A DNA stretch of 64,000 bases from NCBI RefSeq assembly GCF_000687935.1, contig NZ_JHZZ01000001.1:620001-684000 (forward strand). The letters are read 5' to 3'. The translations under genes were made by a program, and so were the position numbers. Below the pieces are notes generated by a model. That model did not search any database and had not been told where the DNA came from. It was given only the letters and a program-made list of their open reading frames with translations. Positions 25,965-36,051 of this stretch are shown piece after piece; the first letter of the stretch is position 1; each line of letters opens with the position of its first letter. The DNA is from Polaribacter sp. Hel_I_88 (GTDB lineage: Bacteria > Bacteroidota > Bacteroidia > Flavobacteriales > Flavobacteriaceae).

Positions 25965-27320
25965 TTAGTAGGCTTTTTCTTCTCCTTTAAAAACGTTTAA
26001 AATAGTTTGAATAATAATTTTAATATCTAATAAAAAAGACCAGTTTTCTATATAAAAAATATCCAAGCGAACTCTGTTTTTAATATCAGATTTTCGTTTA
26101 ATTTCACCTCTATAACCACTAACTTGTGCCAAACCAGTAATACCTGGTTTTACAATATGTCTCTTTAAATAATCTTCTACATCTTTTTGATATTCTAAAG
26201 ATAAACTTTCTAAATGTGGTCTTGGTCCAACAATGCTCATATCTCCTATAATAACATTAAAAAATTGAGGTAGCTCATCCATACTTGTTTTTCGTAAAAA
26301 TGCCCCAATTTTAGTTACACGTAAATCACCTTTTATTGCGTGGATTTTATCTGATTCCTCATTTACTTTCATAGATCTAAATTTGTAACAAACAAAGTGA
26401 TCTCCATTTAAACCTTCTCTTGGCTGACTGAAAATTAAAGGTCCTTTAGATTCCATTTTCACAAAAACCCAAATAATTGGAATTAACCAAGAAAGTATAA
26501 ATACACATACAAAAATTGAAAAAAAAATGTCGAAAATTCTCTTTATATAAAAATTCTCAGCAAATTCAAAGGGTAATTTCTGAACATTTAAAACCATTAA
26601 AGCATCATCATAATACTCAATACTTTGATTTTTACTATACAATTCGTTAGAATTTGGAATCAATTTTAGAACAATATCTTTTTCTAAAGCGAACTTATTA
26701 ATTTTTTTAATTTGATCTTTAGACAGCTTTGATAAAGAACAATAAATCTCATCAACAAGATTAGTTTTTGCATATTCAAAAACACTATTTATATTTCCAA
26801 GATATTCTGAACTTTCAACTGGCTTATTGGAGAAAAAACCTAAATATTTATATCCTAAATTTGATTTGCTTTTAAATAACTTAATAATGTTTTTAGAAGA
26901 ATCATCAAAACCAACTACTATTGTGGTTCTAAAATTATTTCCTAAAGCTCTATATTTTTTTAGGAAAATAAACCACAAAAATTTAGCAATTGAAAGGGTG
27001 AAAATAATAGTGGTTAAAATTAAAAATTGATTATTAACAATTTCACCTTCTCTAAAAATACCAAAAAAAGCAAAGTAACCAAGTATAAAAATTGAAAATT
27101 GTCTTATTAAAAGAGATAATATACGAAGTATTCTTGTGTATCTGTATACTTTATAAAAGCCAAATAAATAGGAAGTTAAAAGCCAAAAAAGAGAAATATA
27201 GGATAAAAAATAAGAATTTAAATATTGTTTATCGTAAATTAAATAAACTATTAAATTTATTAATAATACATCTAAAAATATTTGCAAGGGTCTAATAAAG
27301 TGGGAGTATCTTTTTTTCAA
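25965..27320 (-). CDS. Initiating sugar phosphotransferase (WcaJ/WbaP type)
   Basis: Transfers a sugar-1-phosphate from a nucleotide sugar to undecaprenyl phosphate, the first step of the repeat unit. A 451-residue membrane protein with four N-terminal helices (residues 12-110), a soluble CoA-binding-like domain (about 130-260), a reentrant helix at about 270-300, and the conserved bacterial sugar transferase domain (SKGPLIFSQPREG, CYKFRSMKV, LRKTSMDELPQFFNV, MSIVGPRPHLES, VKPGITGLAQVSGYRG). Its presence marks the locus as complete from initiation to polymerisation. The sugar is not predictable; glucose, galactose or N-acetyl sugars are usual. Confidence 0.95.
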   Translation of the reverse strand: MKKRYSHFIRPLQIFLDVLLINLIVYLIYDKQYLNSYFLSYISLFWLLTSYLFGFYKVYRYTRILRILSLLIRQFSIFILGYFAFFGIFREGEIVNNQFLILTTIIFTLSIAKFLWFIFLKKYRALGNNFRTTIVVGFDDSSKNIIKLFKSKSNLGYKYLGFFSNKPVESSEYLGNINSVFEYAKTNLVDEIYCSLSKLSKDQIKKINKFALEKDIVLKLIPNSNELYSKNQSIEYYDDALMVLNVQKLPFEFAENFYIKRIFDIFFSIFVCVFILSWLIPIIWVFVKMESKGPLIFSQPREGLNGDHFVCYKFRSMKVNEESDKIHAIKGDLRVTKIGAFLRKTSMDELPQFFNVIIGDMSIVGPRPHLESLSLEYQKDVEDYLKRHIVKPGITGLAQVSGYRGEIKRKSDIKNRVRLDIFYIENWSFLLDIKIIIQTILNVFKGEEKAY

Positions 27321-27360
27321 GAATTGAATTAGTTAAATATAAATTGCATTTATTAAAATA

Positions 27361-28119
27361 TTATTTGATTTTTTTTTCAAAAAAAATTCTAAAAGACAAA
27401 TGAACAAATAAAAATAGAATCATGAGCAAAAAACTAACTATTATATTCTTATTTAAGTGAGTTCTATAAAATTTAAAATTTTCCTTTAGTAGTTTTATTT
27501 TATTTTTACTTAGCGAATCATTTGATGTTCTGAAATATGCTAATGGAACTGGTAAACAATAAGCTTTTTTCGTTTTTTCTAAAATATTGAACCACAACCC
27601 CCAATCTTGTCTTTTTCTAAAATTAGGCATAAATATTTTACTTATTCTTTTGGTGTCATATATGGCTGTTGGTGTTTTAATATAATTATTAAATAATAAT
27701 GCCAACGAACTGACACTTTTGGGAGGTAAAAGAACTTTGGAATCATTATCATTCTTGTCTAATTTTACTGAATATGTATAAGAAAATTCAATTTGTTTTT
27801 CAAGCATAAACTCCACTTGCATTTTTAACTTTTCTTTATGCCAGTAATCATCACTATCTAAAAAAGCTATAAACCTTCCTGTACTAATTTCGATACCTTT
27901 ATTTCTGGCAACTCCTGCACCTACATTTTCTTTAAAAAAAAAGGATTTTATCCTGTTATCTGAAGCTACATAATTATTTATCATTTTAACAGATAAGTCT
28001 GTAGAACAATCATCTACAAGAATAAGCTCCCAATTTGTATAAGTTTGACTTAATATTGATTGCACACATTCATCTAAAAATTCTTGGCGATTATATACAG
28101 GTGTTATTATCGAAACCAT
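27361..28119 (-). CDS. GT2 family glycosyltransferase
   Basis: A 252-residue inverting GT-A enzyme: VSIITPVYNRQEFLDECV, WELILVDDCSTD, ENVGAGVARNKGIE, and FIAFLDSDDYWHKEKL containing the DxD-type metal site. A C-terminal hydrophobic stretch (about 228-247) probably holds it at the membrane. The start overlaps the end of the O-antigen ligase gene by 13 bp, indicating translational coupling. Donor and acceptor are unknown; the context is assembly of a surface polysaccharide repeat unit. Confidence 0.92.
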   Translation of the reverse strand: MVSIITPVYNRQEFLDECVQSILSQTYTNWELILVDDCSTDLSVKMINNYVASDNRIKSFFFKENVGAGVARNKGIEISTGRFIAFLDSDDYWHKEKLKMQVEFMLEKQIEFSYTYSVKLDKNDNDSKVLLPPKSVSSLALLFNNYIKTPTAIYDTKRISKIFMPNFRKRQDWGLWFNILEKTKKAYCLPVPLAYFRTSNDSLSKNKIKLLKENFKFYRTHLNKNIIVSFLLMILFLFVHLSFRIFFEKKIK

Positions 28120-29807
28120 CTTAAATTTGATTTAAAAAATTGAAAATATGTAGCATAAATAAAACAAACAAAAATTAGCCCCCACTGTCTATAGAGTAGT
28201 GATTCAAATAAAAAATTAAAAATAATTAAAATAATTAAAAACTCTAATTCATATTTCTTTTTAGTAGGATTTTTACTCAATAAAAATGGGCTTATTAAAA
28301 ACAATATAAAAATTACAAAACCTAAAATACCTGAATGGTAAAATGATTGTAAAAATTGGTTATGAGCATTGAATTTATATTTAAGTTTTGATTCTATTGT
28401 GTTTTCTCCATTTTTATATCCATAACCAAACATTGGTCTGTTTGCTATTAGTTCAAGGTAAGTTTTATAAATATAAAATCTATTATTAGTACTTAATGTT
28501 TTTAAATCTCCCATTTCTTCTCCTGAGCCAATGTTTTCTATTGTTTGATACATGTCTAAAAACCGTTCTTTTAAATGCCCATTAAAACTTATAAAAAAAC
28601 CAACAGTTAAGAATACTAAAATGAACTTAAATTTGGAATAATTTAATATAAAATATGCTGGCAAAATCAAACCAACACTAATAATAATAGCCTTTGAAGC
28701 TAAAGTTATAATGATAAAAAAAACTATAAATATTGACGTAATTCGTACTATTTTGTGTAAGGATTTATTAAAGAGTAAAACTATTAAAGCAAAACTAAAA
28801 ACTAGACCAAAATAAGTGGTATGCGCATAATTCTCTAAGCTACTAAAGCTTGTTATAGCATATTTTAAAATACTTTTTTCTTGCAATAAAGTATTACCTT
28901 TTTCTAAAAAAAGTTTAGGCGGTTTTATTTTTACTTGAACTTCGTTACTTAAATTATCACTCCAATTATAACTTCCGTTTTTAGAAACAAAAGAAATATA
29001 AAACCAGTCTCTTGTAGCATTTGATTTTATGGTATTAGCAAAAGTAAATTTATAGAAGCCTTTAGATTGTTTTTCTGATTTTACTTTTGCGTTTCCTATT
29101 ACAAAACCAATTGCGCCATTTGCTACGTTGAACCAAGCTTTACAATCCCCATCTACATTTCTAAATAAGACCCAAGTGTTTTTGTTGTTATTTTCTGTTT
29201 TAATATAAATTTGCCTTACTAGGGTATTGCCTGGTTGTGCTTCTTTAAACATAACCACTTTTCGAAGACTTGGTTTCTGAGCTGATGCGTTTATAATTGC
29301 ATCAACAGTTGAATTTTTAGTGTAATTTTCGGCAATTGTTACTTCATTTTTAAACCAATCTTTTTTTAAAAATTCTTGTTTATTAATGTGTTTATTATAT
29401 CCAAATAACCATAATAGTAAAAAAAATACTCCTGTAATGGTAATTAAAACAGAGGTTAATTCAAATAATTTTAAAATTTGTTTTTTAGAAAAATTAGATG
29501 AAAAAATAAATAAAGGAATGATTAGTAATGATAAGTTTCTTACTAAGTAAATAATACTAAATTGATTATAAAACAAATCTATTATAAAAGAAAAAATAAT
29601 GGATAAATAGTACACACAAAAGGGAAGTAATAATTTCTTAAAAACTATTTTTTTCTTATTCCTATAAATTACGTTATATAAAGTTGCTACACTAGCAATT
29701 ATAAGCATTAAACTAGAGTATTTAACTGGAAATAGAAGTGATGGTAAAATTAGACTACCAATTAATACATTTATCTCCTTATATTTTAAATTGTGTAAAA
29801 TATTCAA
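28107..29807 (-). CDS. O-antigen ligase/polymerase (Wzy_C) with inserted soluble domain
   Basis: A 566-residue membrane protein with about ten helices. The C-terminal half has the Wzy_C/WaaL pattern, including NRFYIYKTYLELIANRPM and FGYGYKNGENTIESKL, KYKFNAHNQFLQSFYHSG with its conserved His. Between the early helices and the rest (about residues 140-330) lies a soluble insert with beta-sandwich character (RQIYIKTENNNKNTWVLF, CKAWFNVANGAIG, GFYKFTFANT). The insert resembles carbohydrate-binding modules found in phage tail and surface proteins. It should join or polymerise lipid-linked glycan at the periplasmic side. Whether it is ligase or polymerase is open because an EpsG-like gene is also present. 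Confidence 0.85.
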   Translation of the reverse strand: MNILHNLKYKEINVLIGSLILPSLLFPVKYSSLMLIIASVATLYNVIYRNKKKIVFKKLLLPFCVYYLSIIFSFIIDLFYNQFSIIYLVRNLSLLIIPLFIFSSNFSKKQILKLFELTSVLITITGVFFLLLWLFGYNKHINKQEFLKKDWFKNEVTIAENYTKNSTVDAIINASAQKPSLRKVVMFKEAQPGNTLVRQIYIKTENNNKNTWVLFRNVDGDCKAWFNVANGAIGFVIGNAKVKSEKQSKGFYKFTFANTIKSNATRDWFYISFVSKNGSYNWSDNLSNEVQVKIKPPKLFLEKGNTLLQEKSILKYAITSFSSLENYAHTTYFGLVFSFALIVLLFNKSLHKIVRITSIFIVFFIIITLASKAIIISVGLILPAYFILNYSKFKFILVFLTVGFFISFNGHLKERFLDMYQTIENIGSGEEMGDLKTLSTNNRFYIYKTYLELIANRPMFGYGYKNGENTIESKLKYKFNAHNQFLQSFYHSGILGFVIFILFLISPFLLSKNPTKKKYELEFLIILIIFNFLFESLLYRQWGLIFVCFIYATYFQFFKSNLRWFR

Positions 29808-29817
29808 TACCTAAATT

Positions 29818-30864
29818 TTAATTTAATATTACTCTATTCGCTTCCCATAAATTTAAAGCTGCATGTTCATCAATTCTTTTATAATAAACCTGTTTATTTT
29901 TTAGCACTTCAAGAACAGCTTCAGAAAAATGAATAACATTATCTTTTTCTACAATATTAGCTAAACCTTTATCTCCGAAAAAGGATTTAAAATTGCCCAC
30001 ATTATAACCAACAAATGGTTTTCCTAAACCTATAGAAGTGTAAGAAATACCACTTTGACTTATCTTTTTATATGGCAACCATAACATGGTTGATTTATTA
30101 ATTTCATTTATAAATACTGCTGTAGGTACTATTTCAGGTATTATAGTAACCTGATTACCAATATTAAAATCATCAATAATTTTATTCAACTCAATTAAAT
30201 AGTTTTGATCTGCCAAACCCATAATCTTTAAGTGAATAATTGTGTTTTTTTCTTTTAAGATTTTGACAACTTTTAAAGCATCCTCTATACCTTTATATCT
30301 TAAAATTTGACCAATCATCAAACATTTATTTTCTTGTAATAAAGAAGTTTGTTCTCTAAATTCATCAAAGAAATACCCATGTTGTATTTTTAAAATATTG
30401 ATTTTCGGGTTAATTTTTTTTAAGTCTGATTTCATTTCATATGTATGAACTGCAATATTTTTACAAAATTTGTAAAGTTTATTATACCTATTTATAATTT
30501 TAGGATTGGTATTGTTATGCGGATAAAGATTGTGTAGTATATACACCAACTTCACTCTCTTTTGAAAAAATTTAATAAATTCAACTTCAATACTTGTATA
30601 TTTTAAGAGTTGAAGCCATTGTATAACAATGATATCAAATTTTTTATAATTAAATAGTAACCAAATCCAGTTTAAGATATAATCTAAAAACTTTACACCT
30701 GTATTAAACCCTAAATAAACGTTTAAATTTTTAAAAAAATCTAGAAAAAACATTTTCTTTTTCCCAAGAATTTTAACATCATTATTTTCTTTTAAGCCCT
30801 GCGCAAAATAATGTGTATATACAGATGTTGTTCCATTAAAATCTACTACTAAAATTTTTTTCAT
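29818..30864 (-). CDS. GT4 family glycosyltransferase
   Basis: A 348-residue GT-B enzyme. The N-terminal Rossmann domain begins KKILVVDFNGTTSVYTHYF, and a central YILHNLYPHNN and IAVHTYEM follow. The C-terminal donor domain has LMIGQILRYKGIEDALKVV, KIMGLADQNYL and the GT4 nucleotide-sugar region (PYKKISQSGISYTSIGLGKP). It is likely a retaining transferase acting on the growing repeat unit. It lies 10 bp upstream of the O-antigen ligase gene in the same transcript. Confidence 0.87.
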   Translation of the reverse strand: MKKILVVDFNGTTSVYTHYFAQGLKENNDVKILGKKKMFFLDFFKNLNVYLGFNTGVKFLDYILNWIWLLFNYKKFDIIVIQWLQLLKYTSIEVEFIKFFQKRVKLVYILHNLYPHNNTNPKIINRYNKLYKFCKNIAVHTYEMKSDLKKINPKINILKIQHGYFFDEFREQTSLLQENKCLMIGQILRYKGIEDALKVVKILKEKNTIIHLKIMGLADQNYLIELNKIIDDFNIGNQVTIIPEIVPTAVFINEINKSTMLWLPYKKISQSGISYTSIGLGKPFVGYNVGNFKSFFGDKGLANIVEKDNVIHFSEAVLEVLKNKQVYYKRIDEHAALNLWEANRVILN

Positions 30865-30884
30865 TACGAGTAATAATTACAACT

Positions 30885-31484
30885 TTAATCAAATGGAGGC
30901 ATCCATTTACATGAATAATTCAGCTCTTTATTTCGTTTTGAAATAATTTTGGCAGGCACACCTGCAACAACACTATATGGAGGAAAAGATTTTGTTACTA
31001 CAGCTCCAGCAGCAACCACGCAACCAGTGCCCAAACTAACGCCTGGTAAAATAATTGCTCTTGTACCTACAAAAACATAATCAGCCAGAGAAATTGGTGC
31101 AGTTTCGTATTCAAAAGAAGTACTGTTAATATTATGCTCTGCTGTTATTAAATGTACTTCTGGAGAAATAGTAATATTATCTCCAATTTTTATTCCACCT
31201 CTACTATCTAGATAACATTTTCTATTAATTGCAGTATTTTCTCCAATTTCTATATTAAATCTATTGATAAAACAATGTAAATGGATACTGCTTCCCTTAC
31301 CCATTTTTAGTTTGTAAACATTTCTATATAGAAAATGCCTGATAAAATAAAAAGGGATTTTATTTAAAAAATGATTTGGAATGTAATTTCTATAGAAATA
31401 AAAGAAGAATTTTACAATTTCAAATAAATGTGATTTCATTTTGTAAAATTTTAAATTAACACTGTTTGCAATTGTTTTTTTCAT
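30885..31484 (-). CDS. Hexapeptide-repeat acyltransferase (WcaF-like)
   Basis: A 199-residue trimeric left-handed beta-helix acyltransferase. The hexapeptide ladder runs from about residue 60 to 175 (IEIGENTAINRKCYL, IKIGDNITISPEVHL, YVFVGTRAIILPGVSL, CVVAAGAVVTK). It holds the catalytic His in LITAEHNI and the C-terminal VAGVPAKIISKR. It probably O-acetylates a sugar of the repeat unit using acetyl-CoA. The gene sits 20 bp upstream of a GT4 gene and shares the locus transcript. Confidence 0.92.
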   Translation of the reverse strand: MKKTIANSVNLKFYKMKSHLFEIVKFFFYFYRNYIPNHFLNKIPFYFIRHFLYRNVYKLKMGKGSSIHLHCFINRFNIEIGENTAINRKCYLDSRGGIKIGDNITISPEVHLITAEHNINSTSFEYETAPISLADYVFVGTRAIILPGVSLGTGCVVAAGAVVTKSFPPYSVVAGVPAKIISKRNKELNYSCKWMPPFD

Positions 31485-31513
31485 AAGAAGGCTCTTTTTA
31501 AAGCTTTATCTTA

Positions 31514-32242
31514 TTATTTTTTTAAAAGGTGGACTAAGTTAACCAACAATTTAGGATATCCGTTTTTAAGTAATGCTTTTTTATATTCTTTTTGTGCTTT
31601 TTCTCTAAACTTTGTACTTACACCTCCAATTCTCATATAAACCTCTTGATTTCCTTTTAAGAATTTCACATTGTTTTTTAAACATCTTAATAAAAAATCT
31701 GTATCTATACCTATTTTATAATCTGTATTAAAACCTCCTATTTTATCGTAAACTTCTTTGGTACAAAAACAAGTTGTGAAAGAAAAACCAAAATCCCAAA
31801 ACACTCTTTGTTTAAAGAATTTTTTCTGAAAACTCTCTAAATAATTCTTATTTTCATCTACTCTGTTGCAGATACCATATGTAATTTCTTTTCTATTTAT
31901 AGTTAATCTTTTTGATGCTTTAGTAACAGTATCTGAAGAAATCCAATCATCAGAATTAAGAAAAAAAATAACATTTCCTTTTGCTAGTTTTAATCCTTTA
32001 TTCCAAGCATCTGCAATTCCCTTATCTTTTTCTATCAAAAGTTTAAAAGATTTAAATTTAGCTCTGAACTTAGCCTTGTAGTTTTCTATAATATCTAGAG
32101 TACCGTCTGTAGAGTATCCATCAACAATTATATATTCAATATTAGAATAATTTTGGGATAAAACCGAATTAAAAGTATCTGTAATAGTAGATACATTATT
32201 AAAACTTGCAGTTATTATAGATACTTGTTTTTTACTACTCAT
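31514..32242 (-). CDS. GT2 family glycosyltransferase (start corrected)
   Basis: A GT-A enzyme with VSIITASFNNVSTI, EYIIVDGYSTDGTLDI, EKDKGIADAWNKGLKLA and VIFFLNSDDW, typical of the WcaA/PGL-type inverting glycosyltransferases. The open frame extends to 32299, but I place the start at the ATG at 32242. The 19 extra residues do not belong to the family. ATGAGTAG at 32242-32235 also gives a classic start/stop overlap with the EpsG-like gene. The length is then 242 residues. It acts in repeat-unit synthesis; the sugar is unknown. Confidence 0.88.
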   Translation of the reverse strand: MSSKKQVSIITASFNNVSTITDTFNSVLSQNYSNIEYIIVDGYSTDGTLDIIENYKAKFRAKFKSFKLLIEKDKGIADAWNKGLKLAKGNVIFFLNSDDWISSDTVTKASKRLTINRKEITYGICNRVDENKNYLESFQKKFFKQRVFWDFGFSFTTCFCTKEVYDKIGGFNTDYKIGIDTDFLLRCLKNNVKFLKGNQEVYMRIGGVSTKFREKAQKEYKKALLKNGYPKLLVNLVHLLKK

Positions 32243-33311
32243 TGGATTTAAAGTCTTTTGGTGTTTTAAAAAGAAAGGTTTGATAAGGTAGGTTGGCATC
32301 TTTTATTTTATGTTGTGAACCTATGTACAAATTAATGAAAAAGAAACAAAAACAAATAATTGCAAAACCTTCTTGTATAATTTTATACTCTTTAATTTTT
32401 TTCTTGAGATGAGGTATTAATAGTATTGTAAAACTCATATAATACAAACTGCCTCTTATACCTGCATGACCGAATTTAGATAAACTTGCCCAAATAAAAA
32501 GGCCAATGAAATAGGTTAATAAATAAAAATTAAAATCTTTATCATTTTTATCTCTAAAATTATAGACTAATGGAAGTAATAATAAGCCAATAAATTGAAA
32601 AACAAGTAACATTAAGTTGCCTCCTTCACCAGAAATTCTGGTAAAATAAATACTATATCTCTCTGAAAATAATTGTATCACAAAAGCCAATAAGTCTGAA
32701 CTAAAGAAACTTAAAATAAAAATAGCTAAAATAATTTTTTTGTTTATTAAATTACCATATAAAAAGTACAAAGGCAAAGCTAAAATAAATGATTTATGTA
32801 TAAAAAAACACAAAGTAACTACAGCTAAATATCGCCAAATCTGTCTTTGTTTTATGTATTTAAAAGAATAAAATAGTATAGCTACTGCTAGATACTGCCT
32901 AACTATTGAAAGTGACATGAAATAAAACAAAGGAAAACAAACAAAGATTAAGGTAGAGATCCATTTATCTTCACTATTTTCCTTAATACCTTTATAAAAG
33001 AAAAAAGTGATTAAAAAAGAAGTTAAAATAAAGAAAAATTGATAAAAATGTATAAAATTTGAAAATACAATTAACTGTCTTGGTAAAAATTCAATTCTAT
33101 TGATTTGGTCTGTATACCATCTTATATTTCCTTCAATAAGCTCATAATACATAGAGTAGTCATACCCAACATCAAATCTTAAAGCACTTAAAATAAAGAT
33201 TACAATAAAAGCTAGTGTAAAGCCTTTCACCTTAAGCCCTTTAAGGATTTTTATTTTACCCATTTTAGGTAAAATGAAAATAAAAATTACAAATAGAATA
33301 TATACTAGCAT
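32235..33311 (-). CDS. EpsG-like polysaccharide polymerase
   Basis: A 358-residue integral membrane protein with about ten helices and the EpsG/Wzy features: an early extracytoplasmic FDVGYDYSMYYELIEG and SLSIVRQYLAVAILFYSFKYI followed by FFIHKSFILALPLYF. It is thought to polymerise repeat units at the outer face of the inner membrane. It ends inside the start of the following glycosyltransferase gene and begins 4 bp after the Wzx stop. Assigning it as the polymerase leaves the Wzy_C protein downstream as the likely ligase. Confidence 0.85.
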   Translation of the reverse strand: MLVYILFVIFIFILPKMGKIKILKGLKVKGFTLAFIVIFILSALRFDVGYDYSMYYELIEGNIRWYTDQINRIEFLPRQLIVFSNFIHFYQFFFILTSFLITFFFYKGIKENSEDKWISTLIFVCFPLFYFMSLSIVRQYLAVAILFYSFKYIKQRQIWRYLAVVTLCFFIHKSFILALPLYFLYGNLINKKIILAIFILSFFSSDLLAFVIQLFSERYSIYFTRISGEGGNLMLLVFQFIGLLLLPLVYNFRDKNDKDFNFYLLTYFIGLFIWASLSKFGHAGIRGSLYYMSFTILLIPHLKKKIKEYKIIQEGFAIICFCFFFINLYIGSQHKIKDANLPYQTFLFKTPKDFKSNE

Positions 33312-33315
33312 TTAT

Positions 33316-34635
33316 TTAACTCTGTAAAGATGTTTCATTTAATTTTTTAATAATATTATGAGATTGTAAAGGCATTAATATAAATAAAGGTAAAAAACAT
33401 ATTATTGTAGATAAAATAACACCAGTACTATTTCCAATATAATTCACGAGAAATATAGAAAGAGGTACATTTAGTATGGCTCCAAAAACATAAAGGTACA
33501 TTTGTAAATTCATTCTATTAGAAGCGTTTATAAAAAACATGTAAATATTTGTATAACAAAATAATAATACATAAATTAAATTAAAAAACGCTAAATTCTC
33601 TGGCAATTTAATTACGTTTTCACCAATCCAAATATTTAGGATATCTTCAATAAAACAAAAAATTAAAAACCCAAAAAATAGGATTCCTAAAAAATAAAAA
33701 TTCATTTTTTTAAAATTTTTCTTAATCCAAATAAAGTCTTTATTAATTATTGCATCAGAATACAAACTCCAAGAAGATGTTAAAACTACAGTAAAAACAA
33801 CAATTAAAAATTGAAATGCTTTTTGAACTGTAAAATAATCCGTAACAAAACTTGGGCCTAAAAGTTTTGATATTATAATATTATCTGTTGATAAAATAAC
33901 CAACAAACACATATTAATTATAAAAAATTTAATTCCTAGACCAAACAATTGTTTACCTTCTGTAAAGTTGAAGTTGTAAAATGAAAAAGCAATCTTTTTT
34001 TGCAATTTAAAAAATACTATTGTTGCTATTACAGCAACAATACAATTACCTAGACCAAAGATTATTATTAAACTAATTAAACTTTTTTCTAATTCAAAAA
34101 ACATCCATAATAAAACAACAGCTAAATAAAAAATCTGAAAAAACAGATTGATAACCTCAACACTAAAAGACTTATGTACAGATAAGTATAATTTTTTATA
34201 AAGACTTAAGATAAAATTTATCACTGTAAAAAAAAGCGATAAAAAAACAAATTTTTGCAAAAATGAATTTGTTTGTTCTTTATAATTTAAGATGTCTTGA
34301 AAATTTAAAAAATAAATTAAAAGGGATCCTATTAAAAAAATAACAATAGAAAAAGCAATAATAAAAATATAGGCTGTTGCTACAATTTCACTTGCTTTTT
34401 TATAATTATTGACTGATAAAGCCTCTGTTAATTTATTTCTAAGTCCTTGTCCAATACCAATATCAAAAGTAAAAATCCAATTAATTATTGAAAATACAGT
34501 TACCCAAACTCCATATTCCGTTTTCCCTAAAAACAGGATAAGCATTGGAACAATCAAAAAACTCAAAGAAATACTAATTCCTTTGAAAGTTAAACCCAAA
34601 AGAATATTTTTTCTTTGAATTACGGTTTTGTTCAT
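33316..34635 (-). CDS. Wzx-type oligosaccharide flippase
   Basis: A 439-residue protein with about twelve membrane helices in the MATE/PST fold. The N-terminus NILLGLTFKGISISLSFLIVP and TEYGVWVTVFSIINWIFTFDIG is characteristic of polysaccharide exporters of the Wzx group, as is the LLGPSFVTDYFTVQK segment in the second half. It flips lipid-linked repeat units to the periplasm. The 3' neighbour is the EpsG-like polymerase (4 bp) and the 5' neighbour is rfbC (1 bp), so the gene is embedded in the operon. Confidence 0.9.
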   Translation of the reverse strand: MNKTVIQRKNILLGLTFKGISISLSFLIVPMLILFLGKTEYGVWVTVFSIINWIFTFDIGIGQGLRNKLTEALSVNNYKKASEIVATAYIFIIAFSIVIFLIGSLLIYFLNFQDILNYKEQTNSFLQKFVFLSLFFTVINFILSLYKKLYLSVHKSFSVEVINLFFQIFYLAVVLLWMFFELEKSLISLIIIFGLGNCIVAVIATIVFFKLQKKIAFSFYNFNFTEGKQLFGLGIKFFIINMCLLVILSTDNIIISKLLGPSFVTDYFTVQKAFQFLIVVFTVVLTSSWSLYSDAIINKDFIWIKKNFKKMNFYFLGILFFGFLIFCFIEDILNIWIGENVIKLPENLAFFNLIYVLLFCYTNIYMFFINASNRMNLQMYLYVFGAILNVPLSIFLVNYIGNSTGVILSTIICFLPLFILMPLQSHNIIKKLNETSLQS

Positions 34636-34636
34636 T

Positions 34637-35197
34637 TTATATCTTGTCTAAATTTGAGGTGAACTCCTGAAATGTTCTTAATTTTTTATCCTTTTCTGAT
34701 AAAATAATTTCATCTTCGTTTAATTTCCAATCAATATTTAATTGAGAATCATTATACAACACACCATCTTCGGCATCTACATTGTAATAATTATCGCATT
34801 TATAAGCTACAATTGTATCATTTTCTAACACTGAAAAACCATGTAAAAATCCTCTTGGAACAAATATTTGCTTGTTATTTTCTTCTGATAAAATACAAGA
34901 AAAATGTTGTCCATAAGTTTTAGAATCTTTTCTAACATCTACAACAACATCTAAAATTTTACCTTTTACTACTCTAACTAATTTTGCTTGTGCAAACTCT
35001 CCTCTTTGTAAATGCAAACCTCTTACAACACCAAATTGTGATGTAGATTGATTTCCTAAAACAAAATCAATATCTAACCCTGTTTTTTCTTGAAACTCTT
35101 TTTTATTGTACTCCAATAAAAAGCAACCTCTATGATCTTTAAAGAAAGTGGGCTCTATTACAAAACAATCTTTTAATGGCGATTCTTTTACAATCAT
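34637..35197 (-). CDS. rfbC: dTDP-4-dehydrorhamnose 3,5-epimerase
   Basis: A 186-residue cupin enzyme of the RmlC family: [37 protein letters not shown] with the catalytic His, [19 protein letters not shown], and [15 protein letters not shown] followed by YKCDNYYN. It epimerises dTDP-4-keto-6-deoxyglucose at C3 and C5. It overlaps rfbA by 4 bp. The reductase RfbD, which would finish dTDP-L-rhamnose, is not in this window, so the final sugar may differ or rfbD may lie elsewhere. Confidence 0.95.
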   Translation of the reverse strand: MIVKESPLKDCFVIEPTFFKDHRGCFLLEYNKKEFQEKTGLDIDFVLGNQSTSQFGVVRGLHLQRGEFAQAKLVRVVKGKILDVVVDVRKDSKTYGQHFSCILSEENNKQIFVPRGFLHGFSVLENDTIVAYKCDNYYNVDAEDGVLYNDSQLNIDWKLNEDEIILSEKDKKLRTFQEFTSNLDKI

Positions 35198-36051
35198 TTA
35201 ATATCTAATAAGTTTTTACCATAACCACTTTTTAGTAATGGTTTTGCTAATTGTTGTAATTCTTTTTTATTTATAAAACCACTAGTAAAAGCAGCTTCCT
35301 CAATAGAGCCAACTTTTAAACCTTGCCTTTCTTCTATAACCTCTACAAAATTACTTGCTTGCATTAAAGATTTAAAAGTACCTGTATCTAACCAAGCAAT
35401 TCCTCTATCTAATATTCTAACAGAAAGATTTTTATCTTTTAAAAAAGCTTTGTTAATATCTGTAATTTCTAACTCTCCTCTTTTACTCGGTTTTAATTTT
35501 TTTGCTTTTTCAATCACAGAATTATCATAAAAATAAATTCCTGGAACAGCAAAATTAGATTTTGGTTTTAAAGGTTTTTCTTCAATTGAAATGGCATTTT
35601 GATGCTCGTCAAACTCTACAACTCCATATCTTTCTGGGTCGTTTACGTGGTACGCATACACAATTCCTCCCTCTAGATTTGTGTTTTCTTGCAATAATTT
35701 AGACAAACCTGTACCATAAAAAATATTATCGCCTAAAATAAGCGCAACTTTATCATCACCAATAAAATCTTCTCCAATTAAAAATGCTTCTGCTAAACCA
35801 TTGGGATTCTCTTGTATTTCATATTCAAAATGACAGCCTATTTGGCTCCCATTTCCTAATAACTTTTTAAATAATGGTAAATCTTGTGGTGTAGAAATTA
35901 TTAAAATCTCTCTTATTCCTGCAGAAATCAGAGTGGATAAAGGATAGTAAATCATAGGTTTGTCATACACAGGCATCAATTGTTTGCTTACTGATAAAGT
36001 AAGAGGATGCAATCTTGTACCAGAACCACCTGCTAAAACTATTCCTTTCAT
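35194..36051 (-). CDS. rfbA: Glucose-1-phosphate thymidylyltransferase
   Basis: Makes dTDP-glucose from dTTP and glucose-1-phosphate. The 285-residue length is typical of the short RmlA form. Features are [37 protein letters not shown], the [10 protein letters not shown] metal site, [34 protein letters not shown] and [10 protein letters not shown]. It shares one base with the rfbB stop and four bases with the rfbC start, giving a translationally coupled BAC block. Confidence 0.97.
   Translation of the reverse strand: MKGIVLAGGSGTRLHPLTLSVSKQLMPVYDKPMIYYPLSTLISAGIREILIISTPQDLPLFKKLLGNGSQIGCHFEYEIQENPNGLAEAFLIGEDFIGDDKVALILGDNIFYGTGLSKLLQENTNLEGGIVYAYHVNDPERYGVVEFDEHQNAISIEEKPLKPKSNFAVPGIYFYDNSVIEKAKKLKPSKRGELEITDINKAFLKDKNLSVRILDRGIAWLDTGTFKSLMQASNFVEVIEERQGLKVGSIEEAAFTSGFINKKELQQLAKPLLKSGYGKNLLDIK

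Noticed and set aside
32243..32299. The 19-residue N-terminal extension of the GT2 open frame at 31514-32299
   Set aside because: It lies inside the EpsG-like gene, does not match the family start, and ATG at 32242 makes the usual ATGA-type overlap.
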